The position numbers were made by a program, and so were the translations under genes. From NCBI RefSeq assembly GCF_003012705.1, contig NZ_PXYL01000003.1, forward strand, positions 485,947 to 549,946: a DNA stretch of 64,000 nucleotides, given 5' to 3'. This document shows, in pieces, positions 8,834-17,335 of this stretch (the stretch's first letter is position 1; the number at the start of each line of letters is the position of its first letter). The stretch is from Pseudaminobacter soli (ex Li et al. 2025). GTDB taxonomy: Bacteria > Pseudomonadota > Alphaproteobacteria > Rhizobiales > Rhizobiaceae. Below the pieces are notes generated by a model, which ran no database searches, had not been told where the DNA came from, and saw nothing but the letters and a program-made list of their open reading frames with translations.

Positions 8834-9538
8834 CTACAGCCGATTGACCACCAGGCAGTCGATCAGCGCGGCGAAATGCAGGCCCGCGCCCGTCACGACA
8901 AAACCGTGCCAGACCGCGTTCTGGAAGCGCAGGCTTTGCCAGGCGAAGAACACCACGCCGCAGGAATAGACGATGCCGCCGGCCAGAAGCAGGCCGAGCG
9001 TCACCGGCGGCAGGGTCTCGAGCATGGTCTGCGCCACCATCACGCCACTCCAGCCGATGGCGAGATAGAAGACAACGGCCAGACGTTCGAAACGGCCGGG
9101 GAAGAACATCTTTAGGGCGATGCCGATAGCGGCGGCCGACCAGACCAGCACGATCATGCGGGTAGCCAGGCCTGTGTCGGCTAGCTGGGTGAGAAACGGC
9201 GTATAGGTGGCGGCGATCAGGATGAAGATCGCGGCATGGTCGAAGCGGCGCAGGACCCATTTCACCGGCGAAATCGGCCACAGATTGTAGGTGAGCGAAA
9301 TCGACAGTACCGCCAGCAGCGAGACGACGTAGAAGATCGCGGCGACATATTCGCCCGGTCCCGTGTGGAAGGCCGCCAGCGCCAGCATGGCCGAGCCGGC
9401 TGCAATCGCCAGAACGATGCCGACCGCGTGCACGATGCCGTCAGCTATCAATTCGGCGCGCGAATAGTGGAAGCGCCCTCCAAAGGAGGCGCCGGCATGG
9501 GCAGTCGGGTGCTGGCTCGGCTCGGGTTCAGCTTCCAT
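8834..9538 (-). CDS. PAQR / hemolysin III-family membrane protein
   Basis: A 234-residue protein with seven predicted membrane helices. It has the family's metal-site residues: an early ADGIVHAVGIVLA (His), the helix-3 LRRFDHAAIFILIAATYTPF (Asp-His) and the C-terminal NAVWHGFVVTGAGLHFAALI (two His). This matches bacterial YqfA/hemolysin III proteins of the PAQR superfamily, putative zinc-dependent membrane hydrolases. The bacterial role is not settled; a haemolytic role should not be assumed. It has its own unit between the MotA-like gene and the phosphatase. Confidence 0.88.
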   Translation of the reverse strand: MEAEPEPSQHPTAHAGASFGGRFHYSRAELIADGIVHAVGIVLAIAAGSAMLALAAFHTGPGEYVAAIFYVVSLLAVLSISLTYNLWPISPVKWVLRRFDHAAIFILIAATYTPFLTQLADTGLATRMIVLVWSAAAIGIALKMFFPGRFERLAVVFYLAIGWSGVMVAQTMLETLPPVTLGLLLAGGIVYSCGVVFFAWQSLRFQNAVWHGFVVTGAGLHFAALIDCLVVNRL

Positions 9539-9608
9539 GGCCGCTGACTATGCCGCGGCCTTCGACTTTTTCAAGGCGTTACGTGCCGGGTGCGCCGGCA
9601 CGTCGCGC

Positions 9609-10409
9609 TCAGCGCGAGGTTACCGGCTTCTTCAGCGTCTTCAGCAGCGCGCGGTGGATCAGCTCGTTGCCGGCCACGATGGTGCCGTTCTCGAGCATGT
9701 TGTTGCCGCCCTGCTTGTCGGAGACGAAGCCGCCGGCCTCGCGGATCATCAGGATGCCCGCCGCCACGTCCCACGGCGACAGCGGCTCTTCCCAGAAGCC
9801 GTCCATGCGGCCGGCTGCGACATAGGCAAGGTCCAGCGCCGCCGAGCCGAGGCGGCGGACGCCCGCGGTTTCGCCCATCACGTTGCGCAATTCGACCAGG
9901 TAGTTGCCGTGGTGGCCGCGGCCCAGATGCGGGATGCCGGTGCCGATGACGGCGTCGGAAAGCTTGCTGCGGGCGGCCACGCGCAGGCGGCGGTCATTGA
10001 GGAAGGCACCGCCGCCGCGTTCGGCGGTGTAGAGCTCGTCCATCGCCGGGTTGTAGATGACGCCGGCGACGAGCTGGCCCTGGCGTTCCAGCGCGATCGA
10101 GATCGAAAAGATCGGCAGGCCGTGCAGGAAGTTGGTGGTGCCGTCGAGCGGGTCGACGATCCAGCGGTGCTGGTCGTCCTCGCCTTCTACGGCGCCGCGC
10201 TCTTCCATCAGGAAGGAGTAGCCGGGCCGTGCCCGCGACAGCTCGGTGTAGATGATCTCCTCGGCCTTGCGGTCGGCTTGGCTGACATAGTCGCCGGGGC
10301 CTTTCAGCGAGACCTGGAGGTTCTGCACTTCGCCGAAATCGCGCGCCAGCGAACGCCCGGCCTTCATGGCGGCCTGAACCATGACATTGAGGATCGCTGA
10401 ACGCGCCAT
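9609..10409 (-). CDS. suhB: Inositol monophosphatase family protein, SuhB-like
   Basis: A 266-residue enzyme with the family motifs in order: the metal-binding Glu region YSFLMEERG (about 67-75), WIVDPLDGTTNFLHG (about 89-103, Asp/Asp metal ligands) and the C-terminal SPWDVAAGILMIREAGGFVSD. Mg-dependent hydrolysis of inositol-phosphate-type monoesters is expected; SuhB also has an RNA-related role in some bacteria. It starts 24 bases after the EF-P stop on the same strand, so efp-suhB probably form an operon. Length is typical. Confidence 0.9.
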   Translation of the reverse strand: MARSAILNVMVQAAMKAGRSLARDFGEVQNLQVSLKGPGDYVSQADRKAEEIIYTELSRARPGYSFLMEERGAVEGEDDQHRWIVDPLDGTTNFLHGLPIFSISIALERQGQLVAGVIYNPAMDELYTAERGGGAFLNDRRLRVAARSKLSDAVIGTGIPHLGRGHHGNYLVELRNVMGETAGVRRLGSAALDLAYVAAGRMDGFWEEPLSPWDVAAGILMIREAGGFVSDKQGGNNMLENGTIVAGNELIHRALLKTLKKPVTSR

Positions 10410-10433
10410 TTTGGGAAACTCCAGAAGCCGTGC

Positions 10434-11000
10434 TTAGTCGGCGCGGCGGATATAGGTGATTTCGTTGGTGTCGACGAGGATGCGCTCGCCCGACGCGATG
10501 AAGGGCGGCACCATCACGCGGATGCCGTTCTCGAGCACTGCAGGCTTGTAGGACGAAGCGGCCGTCTGGCCCTTCACCACCGGGTCGGCTTCGGTGATCA
10601 GCAGCGTCACCTGGTCGGGCAGGGCGATGCCGATCGGCTTCTCTTCATAGAGCTCGACGGTCACCATCATGCCGTCCTGCAGGAAGGCAGCGCGCTCGCC
10701 GACGAAATCCTTGTTGAGCTCGAGCTGCTCGTAGCTCTCGGTGTCCATGAACACTAGCGATTCGCCCTGTTCGTAGAGGAAGGAGAAGTCCTTCTGCTCA
10801 AGGCGCACCTTCTCGACCGTCTCGGCCGAGCGGAAGCGCTCGTTGAGCTTGGTGCCGTTGATCAGGTTCTTCAGTTCGACCTGATTGTAGGCGCCGCCCT
10901 TGCCGGGCTTCACGTGGTTCGTCTTGACCGCTACCCAGAGACCGCCGTCATGCTCGATGACGTTGCCGGGACGGATTTCATTGCCGTTGATCTTGGCCAT
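10434..11000 (-). CDS. efp: Translation elongation factor P
   Basis: A 188-residue protein starting [17 protein letters not shown], with the three beta-barrel domains of EF-P. The domain-1 tip reads [17 protein letters not shown]; the lysine in PGKGG is where EF-P is modified in many bacteria. EF-P relieves ribosome stalling at polyproline stretches. The frame is open upstream to 11177, but that part has no family similarity. The ATG at 11000 has AGGA about 5 bases upstream and gives the standard length. Confidence 0.96.
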   Translation of the reverse strand: MAKINGNEIRPGNVIEHDGGLWVAVKTNHVKPGKGGAYNQVELKNLINGTKLNERFRSAETVEKVRLEQKDFSFLYEQGESLVFMDTESYEQLELNKDFVGERAAFLQDGMMVTVELYEEKPIGIALPDQVTLLITEADPVVKGQTAASSYKPAVLENGIRVMVPPFIASGERILVDTNEITYIRRAD

Positions 11001-11203
11001 AGTCCTACTGATCCGGAGAGTTTGCCCGCCCGAGCGGCGGTTTCGGGGCTTCCAAGACCACAAAACGCCGTGTGAGGCAAGAGAGGGGCCCCCCGCTGCG
11101 GCTTGCTTCGACGCAAAAAACCGCCGGATCGGGGCCATCCCGGCAAACGTCTTCCGCCAGCCAACATGGTGCCGCAAGCGCCGAGGGCAACCTCTCCCGG
11201 TCG

Positions 11204-12313
11204 TCAGCGCAACCTGTTGGCCCGCTGCAGGGCCTGTTTCAGCTGGTCGTCGTCGAGGCCGTCGAAGAAGCTGTCCATGGCGGGATCCTTCAGGCCTGCG
11301 CGTCGTGCCACGATGTACCAGGCGGCGGCGCTGATCAGGTCGGGGTCAGTGCCGAGGCCGTTCATATAGAGCTTGGCGAGCCGGTTCTGTGCGGCGACAT
11401 TGCCGCCGGTCGCTGCCTGCATCATCCAGGCAAAGCCGGCCTTCTCGTCCTTGGCGCCGCCACGGCCCTGCACCAGCCAGGTACCAAGATCCAGCTCGGC
11501 GGTGTCAAAACCCTGCCGCGCGGACAGAACCAGCCAGCGTCGCGCCTCGACGTCGTCCTTCGTCTTGCCGCCGACGCCATTGGCATAGAGCTGCGACATC
11601 GCATATTGCGCGTCGGCCAGTCCCGATTGGGCTGCGCGTTCGTAATAGACGGCCGCCTTTTCGAGCCCCTTGTCGCCGGGGTTCAGCTCGATCTGCATCT
11701 GCGCGAAGTTGAACTGGGCAAGCTGGTTGCCAGCTTCGGCGGCCGATTGCATCAGCGCGTAGGCGGCCTTGCGGTCCTTGGGGGCCAGCTGCCCGTCGAG
11801 CAGAATGAGCGCGTATTGGAACTGGGCTTCCGGCACGCCCTGTTCGGCGGCCCGGCCGTACCACTTGGCCGCTTCCTTGTCGTTGCGGGCCACGCCGAGG
11901 CCGCGTGACAGGATTTCGGCGATCAGCGTCTGCGCGGCGGCGTCGCCCGCCTCGGCTCGCGGCAGCGCCAGATTGTAGGCGGTCTTGTAAAGGCCGCGCT
12001 GGAAGGCGCCATAGGCGGGGTCCGTCTTCGGGCCGCCGAAGCGGTCGGTATCGGGTTGGCCGTCCTGCGATTTGCTGCCGCCGAAGCGTTGCTGGTCGAT
12101 CACGTCGGTCGGTGCCGGCAGATGCTTCATCTCGGACGGCATGGGTGTCGTCGTGGGCAGTGGCTTCAGGTCGGGCTGCGCGGCATCCTGTTCCGGCTTG
12201 GCGGTGTCCGTGGCGGGCGCCTTGGGGTCGGACGCCGCATGGCTTGCCACCGGCGCAAGAGCAAGTGCCAGCGCCAGATAGAAAGCGGAACGGGAGTTTT
12301 GCGAAGCCGTCAC
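11204..12313 (-). CDS. Sel1-like tetratricopeptide repeat protein, exported
   Basis: A 369-residue protein starting at GTG 12313, with GAGGGA about 8 bases upstream, 15 bases after the stop of the preceding gene. The N-terminus is a signal peptide ([16 protein letters not shown]). A Pro/Thr/Asp-rich linker follows, then about six Sel1-type repeats from about residue 110 (for example [30 protein letters not shown]). Sel1 repeats bind proteins or peptidoglycan-linked partners, so a periplasmic scaffold role is likely. The frame continues upstream over the neighbouring gene; that extension is an artefact. Probably one operon with the ThiE-like gene. Confidence 0.85.
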   Translation of the reverse strand: MTASQNSRSAFYLALALALAPVASHAASDPKAPATDTAKPEQDAAQPDLKPLPTTTPMPSEMKHLPAPTDVIDQQRFGGSKSQDGQPDTDRFGGPKTDPAYGAFQRGLYKTAYNLALPRAEAGDAAAQTLIAEILSRGLGVARNDKEAAKWYGRAAEQGVPEAQFQYALILLDGQLAPKDRKAAYALMQSAAEAGNQLAQFNFAQMQIELNPGDKGLEKAAVYYERAAQSGLADAQYAMSQLYANGVGGKTKDDVEARRWLVLSARQGFDTAELDLGTWLVQGRGGAKDEKAGFAWMMQAATGGNVAAQNRLAKLYMNGLGTDPDLISAAAWYIVARRAGLKDPAMDSFFDGLDDDQLKQALQRANRLR

Positions 12314-12327
12314 GAAAATTCCCTCGG

Positions 12328-12996
12328 TTACTCTTCGTAGTCGAAGATGGGCGCGGTTTCGTCGAGGATAGCGTTGGCGCGCTCGATCGCCTGGCGGGGA
12401 TCGATGCCCTCGCCGAACACCGCGCTCGACAGCGCCACGAAGTCGGCGCCGGTTTGCGCCACTGCCTCTACCGAGGCGATGTCGGATCCACCCATGACGA
12501 TGCAGGGGACTTCGATCATCTCGGCCCACCAGCGCCCGAGCGTCAGGTTTCGGTTATGCGGTTCGGGCTTGGTGTCGTAGCCGAAGCGCCCGAAGAAAAT
12601 GTAGTCGGGCCGCGTCTCGCCCAGTTCCAGCGCATCGTCGCGCGTCTTGGCGCCGCCCGCGCCCACCATCATCTTGGACTGGTAGCGCTCGATCGCTTCA
12701 TCGAGACCCTTGGCATCGGTTTCGAGATGGATGCCGTCGGCGCCGATGCGGCCGGCGATGCGCGTGTCGTCGGCGACGATGACGGCGATGCCGGCATCTT
12801 GCGCGACCTTTGCCACGCGCTCGGCGAAGGCCTGGAACGAGGCTTCGTCGCGTCCATAGGGCGGCAGGATCAGCGAGGCGATGTCGCCGCCGGCAATGGC
12901 TTGGCGCAGCCGATCCTCGAACCGATCTGGCGTTTCGCCGTCGGGGGCGATCAAAACGATGCGGCAGCGATTGGGCGTCGTGGCTTCGGTCATCAT
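12328..12996 (-). CDS. Thiamine-phosphate-synthase-like (ThiE/TenI superfamily) TIM-barrel protein
   Basis: A 222-residue protein starting at one of two adjacent ATGs (12996 or 12993). The fold is ThiE/TenI-like: IAVIVADDTRIAGRIGADGIHLETDAKGL resembles the ThiE segment before the phosphate site. DYIFFGRFGYDTKPEPHNRNLTLGRWWAEMIEVPCIVMGGSD matches the C-terminal half. The pyrophosphate-binding residues look altered compared with classical ThiE and no other thi gene is near, so true thiamine synthesis is uncertain. It is the first gene of a likely two-gene unit with the Sel1 protein. Confidence 0.75.
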   Translation of the reverse strand: MMTEATTPNRCRIVLIAPDGETPDRFEDRLRQAIAGGDIASLILPPYGRDEASFQAFAERVAKVAQDAGIAVIVADDTRIAGRIGADGIHLETDAKGLDEAIERYQSKMMVGAGGAKTRDDALELGETRPDYIFFGRFGYDTKPEPHNRNLTLGRWWAEMIEVPCIVMGGSDIASVEAVAQTGADFVALSSAVFGEGIDPRQAIERANAILDETAPIFDYEE

Positions 12997-13272
12997 GGTG
13001 TTCCGGTGTTCAGACCCATGCAGGGCGATCATGGTTGGAATTGGGCATAGAGTAAGACGAAGGCCTTGAACAGCCTTGGCCGCGCTCACGTGGCATCATG
13101 GCAACAGGGCCTCATTGTTTCAGCCGGATAACATTTTTTGACGGCAAAAAGCCGAACTTTGCCTTCTTCTTGGCGTTAGCCCGCCTTAGAGCATGAGCCC
13201 GATTGGCATGCGTTTTCGCTGTGCGCGTTGGGCTGTCTGACTTTTTTGTACGTAGCGAACTTCAAGGCGGCC

Positions 13273-14475
13273 ATGACGATCACGAACACACCATATCAGC
13301 GGGACACCCGCATCGACGTGTTTCGGGCCCTGGCGCTGCTGACGATCTTCGTCAATCACGTGCCGGGCACGATCTACGAGTATCTCACGCACAAGAACTT
13401 CGGCTTTTCCGATTCGGCCGAGGCTTTTGTGCTCATTTCCGGCATCGCCATCGGCATTGCCTACGGTCCCAAGTTCAAGCCCGGAAACCGCCTGCTGATG
13501 ACGCTGAAGGCCTGGCGCCGTGCCGGTGTGCTCTATGTCACGCACATCATGACGACGGTGGGCACGCTGGCGATCTTCGCCGGTGCAGCCGTCTATTTCG
13601 CTCGGCCCGACCTTTTGACGATGATCAACATCGAGGCGGTGATGGCCGATACGCCGCGCACGCTGGTCGGCATCGCCACGCTCGGCCATCAGCTCGGCTA
13701 CAACAACATATTGTCGATGTATGCCGCCGTGCTCTTGATGCTGCCGCTGTTCCTGCTGCTCGGCAATGTCAGTCTCAAGCTGACGGTGGCGATTTCCGGC
13801 CTCATCTGGCTGGTGGCCGGTATCTGGCAGATCGCGCCGGTCAATTACCCGACGCCCGGCTATTGGTTCCTTAATCCGCTGTCCTGGCAGTTCCTGTTCG
13901 TCATCGGCTTTGCCGCCATGTTGCATGTGAAGCGCGGCGGCGAGATCGCCTTCAAGCCTTGGCTCGCCGGCCTGTCCGCCGCCTATCTGTTGCTTTCGCT
14001 GCTGTGGGTGCGCGTTCCGCTTTGGGGCGTCGATGTCTCGTTCGGCCTGCCGACGGTTCTGACCGGCTTCGACAAGACCTTCCTGTCGCTGCCGCGGCTC
14101 GCCCATGTGCTGGCGCTCGCCTATCTCATCGCGGTGATCCCGGCACTTTCCAACATGGCGCGCACCCGCGCCGACAACCCGCTCGCCGTGCTGGGCAAGC
14201 ACTCGCTGCCGGTCTTCATCGCCGGCACGATCCTGGCCATGATCGGCCAAGTGATGAAGACGGTCAGCCCCGGCGGCCTGGTCTACGACACGGTGCTGAT
14301 CTCCACCGGCGTCGCGCTGCAATTCGCCCTTGCCTACTATCTGGAATGGCTGCCGAAGATCGGCTGGGGCGGGCGCAAGCCTGCCGCGCCGGAGCCGCTC
14401 AGGACGATGACGGGGCCGAAGCCGCTCGGCGGCAAGTCGCCGAGCCCGCTCCCCGCGCGTTCGCCGGTTCGCTAG
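13273..14475 (+). CDS. OpgC-family membrane acyltransferase
   Basis: A 400-residue integral membrane protein with about ten helices. The N-terminus RDTRIDVFRALALLTIFVNHVPG (first helix with conserved Arg/Asp/His) and FGFSDSAEAFVLISGIAIGIAYG are hallmarks of the OpgC family. In related bacteria OpgC adds succinyl groups to periplasmic osmoregulated glucans from the inner membrane; that specific role is inferred. Start ATG 13273 has AAGGCGG upstream. The stop is followed directly by a 49-base palindromic repeat that may also end transcription. Confidence 0.85.
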   Translation: MTITNTPYQRDTRIDVFRALALLTIFVNHVPGTIYEYLTHKNFGFSDSAEAFVLISGIAIGIAYGPKFKPGNRLLMTLKAWRRAGVLYVTHIMTTVGTLAIFAGAAVYFARPDLLTMINIEAVMADTPRTLVGIATLGHQLGYNNILSMYAAVLLMLPLFLLLGNVSLKLTVAISGLIWLVAGIWQIAPVNYPTPGYWFLNPLSWQFLFVIGFAAMLHVKRGGEIAFKPWLAGLSAAYLLLSLLWVRVPLWGVDVSFGLPTVLTGFDKTFLSLPRLAHVLALAYLIAVIPALSNMARTRADNPLAVLGKHSLPVFIAGTILAMIGQVMKTVSPGGLVYDTVLISTGVALQFALAYYLEWLPKIGWGGRKPAAPEPLRTMTGPKPLGGKSPSPLPARSPVR

Positions 14476-14524
14476 AGCATGACCTTGTCCGAAAAGTTGC
14501 AGACTTTTCGGACAAGGTCATGCT
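14476..14524. repeat. Dispersed palindromic repeat, copy 1
   Basis: AGCATGACCTTGTCCGAAAA begins a perfect 22-base arm; a TGCAG loop and the exact reverse complement follow. It begins one base after... the OpgC stop codon, with no gap. The trailing part (CAAAACAAGAGCTTGGAGCG) is shared with copies at 30823 and 54724. This is a small REP/RIME-like intergenic element; it may act as a transcript-end hairpin. Confidence 0.85.
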
Positions 14525-14726
14525 CCAAAACAAGAGCTTGGAGCGAGGTGGCGATCCGAAGAGACGTCACCGCTCTAAGCCATTTTGCAGCGAGGTAGAA
14601 ACACCTCGCGTTGCACAGATACGGAATAAAAGGTCCGGTTGCCGAATGCCGCAGGCCGCGCAATTGAGGTGACGGCGGTGGTTGCGACCGTTAAAGTCCC
14701 GGAAAACATCGCTTCCGGGAGTCATC

Positions 14727-16367
14727 GTGCCCAGCATCTATGACAGCGGCCTTGACCGCAATCCAGCCAACCACCAGTCGCTGACGCCGCTCACATATCT
14801 CGAACGCGCCGCGGCCGCCTATCCAGACCAGGTCGCGATCATCCACGGCTCCAGGCACGTGACCTATCGCGACTTCTGGCGCCGCTCGCGCCAGCTTGCC
14901 GCGGCGCTGGCGGCACAGGGCATCGGCAAGGGCGACACCGTAACCGTGATGCTCTCCAACACGCAGCCTATGCTCGAGGCGCATTTCGGCGTGCCGATGG
15001 TCAAAGCGGTGCTGCATTCGCTCAACACGAGGCTCGATGCACCGGTCATTGCCTTCCAGATCGACCATGCCGAAAGCAAGATCGTCATCGTCGACCGCGA
15101 GTTCTCCGGTGTCATGAAGCAGGCGCTGGCGCTCGCCAAGCACAAGCCGCTGGTCATCGACTATGACGACCTCGAATATCCCGACGACGCGCCCTATCCG
15201 AAGGGCGAGCGCATCGGCACGCTCGACTATGAGGAATTCGTCGCTTCGGGCGATCCGGATTTCGCCTGGTCTATGCCCGACGACGAATGGGACGCGATCG
15301 CGCTCAACTACACGTCCGGCACTACCGGCAACCCCAAGGGCGTCGTCTACCATCACCGCGGTGCTGCGCTGATGGCCTACACCAACACCATCCATGCCGG
15401 CATGGGCAAGTTTCCGGTCTATCTCTGGACGCTGCCGATGTTCCATTGCAATGGCTGGTGCTTTCCGTGGACGCTCGCCGTCCAGGCGGGCACCCATGTC
15501 TGCCTGCGCTGGGTTCGCTCGAAGGCAATGTATGACGCGATTGCCGATCATGGCGTGACACATCTGTGCGGCGCGCCGATCGTAATGTCGCTGCTGATCA
15601 ACGCCAAGGACGACGAGAAGCGCGAATTCCCGCAGACGGTCACCTTCAACACGGCTGCAGCCCCGCCGCCCGAGGCGGTGCTGGCCGGCATGGCCGATGC
15701 CGGTTTCGCCGTCACCCATCTCTACGGGCTGACCGAAACCTACGGCCCGGCCGTGGTCAATGAGTGGCACAGCGAGTGGGATGCCCTGCCTGCCGCCGAG
15801 CGGACGGCGAAGAAGGCGCGCCAGGGCGTGCGCTATGCCGCGCTCGAAGGGCTCACCGTCATGGACCCCGAAACCATGCAGCGCACCCCAGCCGATGGCG
15901 CCACCATCGGCGAGGTCATGTTCCGCGGCAACATCGTCATGAAGGGCTATCTGAAGAACAAGCCGGCCAGCGACGAGGCCTTCGCCGGCGGCTGGTTCCA
16001 TTCGGGCGACCTCGGCGTCATGCATTCCGACGGCTACATCCAGCTCAAGGATCGCTCCAAGGACATCATCATTTCCGGCGGCGAGAACATTTCCTCCATC
16101 GAGGTGGAGGATGCGCTCTACAAGCACCCGGCCGTCGCCTCCTGTGCCGTCGTAGCCCGGCCCGACGAGAAATGGGGCGAAACGCCGGTGGCCTACGTCG
16201 AGTTGAAGCCCGGGCGCAGCGCGACCGAGGAAGAAATTCTTGAGCATTGCCGCGCGTTGCTTGCGCGTTTCAAGATTCCGAAGGCGATCATCTTTGCCGA
16301 AATTCCGAAAACCTCGACCGGAAAGATCCAGAAATTCCGGCTGCGGGAGATGGCCAAGACTCTTTGA
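14727..16367 (+). CDS. AMP-dependent acyl-CoA synthetase (medium-chain / methylthiopropionyl-CoA ligase-like)
   Basis: A 546-residue ligase of the ANL superfamily. Key motifs: the P-loop YTSGTTGNPKGVVYHHRGA, the acyl/adenylate-site YGLTETYGP, the hinge LKDRSKDIIISGGENISSIEVED, and the C-terminal lysine region PKTSTGKIQKFRLRE. It activates a carboxylic acid to an acyl-AMP and then the CoA thioester, in the cytosol. Best resemblance is to the DmdB-like medium-chain group; substrate is not certain. I chose GTG 14727 because GGGAG lies about 6 bases upstream. It has no catabolic partner nearby. Confidence 0.88.
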   Translation: MPSIYDSGLDRNPANHQSLTPLTYLERAAAAYPDQVAIIHGSRHVTYRDFWRRSRQLAAALAAQGIGKGDTVTVMLSNTQPMLEAHFGVPMVKAVLHSLNTRLDAPVIAFQIDHAESKIVIVDREFSGVMKQALALAKHKPLVIDYDDLEYPDDAPYPKGERIGTLDYEEFVASGDPDFAWSMPDDEWDAIALNYTSGTTGNPKGVVYHHRGAALMAYTNTIHAGMGKFPVYLWTLPMFHCNGWCFPWTLAVQAGTHVCLRWVRSKAMYDAIADHGVTHLCGAPIVMSLLINAKDDEKREFPQTVTFNTAAAPPPEAVLAGMADAGFAVTHLYGLTETYGPAVVNEWHSEWDALPAAERTAKKARQGVRYAALEGLTVMDPETMQRTPADGATIGEVMFRGNIVMKGYLKNKPASDEAFAGGWFHSGDLGVMHSDGYIQLKDRSKDIIISGGENISSIEVEDALYKHPAVASCAVVARPDEKWGETPVAYVELKPGRSATEEEILEHCRALLARFKIPKAIIFAEIPKTSTGKIQKFRLREMAKTL

Positions 16368-16387
16368 TGGTTATTCTTTAGCCGGAT

Positions 16388-16414
16388 GAGCAGAAAATAT
16401 TTTGATTTCTGCTC
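16388..16414 (+). terminator. Hairpin after the acyl-CoA synthetase
   Basis: GAGCAGAAA-N9-TTTCTGCTC, a perfect 9-bp stem 20 bases past the stop codon. It lacks a following T-run, so it is only a candidate transcript end. Confidence 0.4.
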
Positions 16415-16578
16415 ACTTACCCCGCGGCGGAGCAATGCAAGCTTACGCCACGCTCCGTTGGTGCACGGCCCTGTTCGATAATTTCTGTCTATGCTAATTT
16501 AGATCCGCGCCGGAGGAGGGTTTCTCCGGTCGATTGGCTGTTTCCCCATCTGCGGGAAGCAATGAGGAGGGGATAATT

Positions 16579-16980
16579 ATGCAAGGCGTAGCGCGAAATT
16601 TCTTCATACTGGCGATCATCTATGCACTATGCGGGATGTTGCTTGGACTGGTCATGTCGATCGGCGGCGATCATACGGAAATGCCGGTGCATGCACACAT
16701 CATGGTGGCGGGCTGGCTGATGTCGGCGGTGTTTGCCTTCTTCTATCACCTGTTCCCGGTCGCGCGTGCCTCGCGGCTTGCGCCGGCGCATTTCTGGCTG
16801 ACGGCCGTCAGCGGCATCGCCCTGCTGGTGGGGCTCTTCTTCCTGCTGGCAGGTAATCCGGCCATCGAGCCGCTGGTGGCGCTGGGCTCGATCGGCTTCT
16901 TCGCAGGCATGCTGCTGTTTGCCTGGATCGCGATACCGGCGACCCGCGCCTATCAGGTTCAGCCTGCCCCTGCGGAATGA
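16579..16980 (+). CDS. Small heme-copper-oxidase subunit I-like membrane protein
   Basis: A 133-residue protein with four membrane helices. The motif MPVHAHIMVAGWLMSAVFAFFYHLFP resembles the VHAH heme-ligand segment of cbb3-type oxidase / NO reductase subunit I, but the protein is far too short (about a quarter) to be an oxidase. Such small homologues are often found alone and are of unknown function; haem binding is an inference from the paired His. Start ATG 16579 is preceded by an excellent GAGGAGGGG ribosome site. No respiratory gene is adjacent. Confidence 0.7.
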   Translation: MQGVARNFFILAIIYALCGMLLGLVMSIGGDHTEMPVHAHIMVAGWLMSAVFAFFYHLFPVARASRLAPAHFWLTAVSGIALLVGLFFLLAGNPAIEPLVALGSIGFFAGMLLFAWIAIPATRAYQVQPAPAE

Positions 16981-17030
16981 GATACCGAGGCGTCCCTTTT
17001 TGAGACAATCAGGCCGGAAATACCGGCTTC

Positions 17031-17045
17031 TTAACCAAGCATTAA
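17031..17045 (+). promoter_or_regulatory. CtrA box 1 (TTAA-N7-TTAA)
   Basis: TTAACCAAGCATTAA is a perfect match to the CtrA consensus with exact 7-base spacing. A TATAAC at 17062-17067 places the -35 region (about 17039-17044) inside the box, as at CtrA-activated promoters. It would drive the candidate small RNA that follows. Confidence 0.7.
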
Positions 17046-17073
17046 CTTTACGAGTGTTTACTATAACCATCCA

Positions 17074-17164
17074 GTGATCTGGATTCTTACCGAGTGGCTG
17101 GAGCCACTTCGTTTGACGCCTCCCTGTTAACTCCTGAGAGCCGCCTTCCAGCGGCTCTTTTTTT
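17074..17164 (+). ncRNA. Candidate trans-acting small RNA, about 90 nt
   Basis: There is no open frame here, yet the sequence has the plan of an alphaproteobacterial sRNA: a predicted start about 7 bases after TATAAC (17062-17067) and a stem AGTGGC-TGGA-GCCACT (17093-17108). Next comes an unpaired stretch with CCTCCC and CTCCT (17109-17136) able to pair with ribosome sites, and finally a strong terminator (17137-17164). I cannot assign it to a named family. The 5' end is an estimate. Confidence 0.55.
17137..17164 (+). terminator. Intrinsic terminator (of the candidate sRNA)
   Basis: AGAGCCGC-N6-GCGGCTCT followed at once by a run of seven T residues: a textbook Rho-independent terminator on the plus strand. 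It lies 157 bases after the previous gene's stop, with no gene between, which is why a separate transcript is suspected. Confidence 0.88.
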
Positions 17165-17200
17165 ATGTGCGGTTGACGAGCATGTTACTGGCGCTCGCCG

Positions 17201-17215
17201 TTAACCTTCCGTTAA
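17201..17215 (+). promoter_or_regulatory. CtrA box 2, upstream of rcdA
   Basis: TTAACCTTCCGTTAA, a second perfect TTAA-N7-TTAA site, 121 bases before the rcdA start. CtrA control of rcdA is known in Caulobacter and reported in Sinorhizobium; here it is inferred from the site. No good -10 was found at the usual distance. Confidence 0.65.
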
Positions 17216-17335
17216 ACATATGCTTGCCTTCGGGCCGGCGCGGCCGCATTTTCCACACCTATCAAGCAAGGGGTAGGCGACCGACTCGGGGCTGATATGG
17301 CACCAGTGCGGTTTCGACGTGTAGGGGCGTAAAGG

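Noticed and set aside
8834..9538. Haemolysin virulence factor
   Set aside because: The hemolysin III name is historical; the protein is a PAQR-type membrane protein found widely in non-pathogens.
13186..14322. A 378-codon minus-strand frame
   Set aside because: Antisense to opgC-like gene and rich in Gln/His/Arg/Asp, typical of shadows; no domain.
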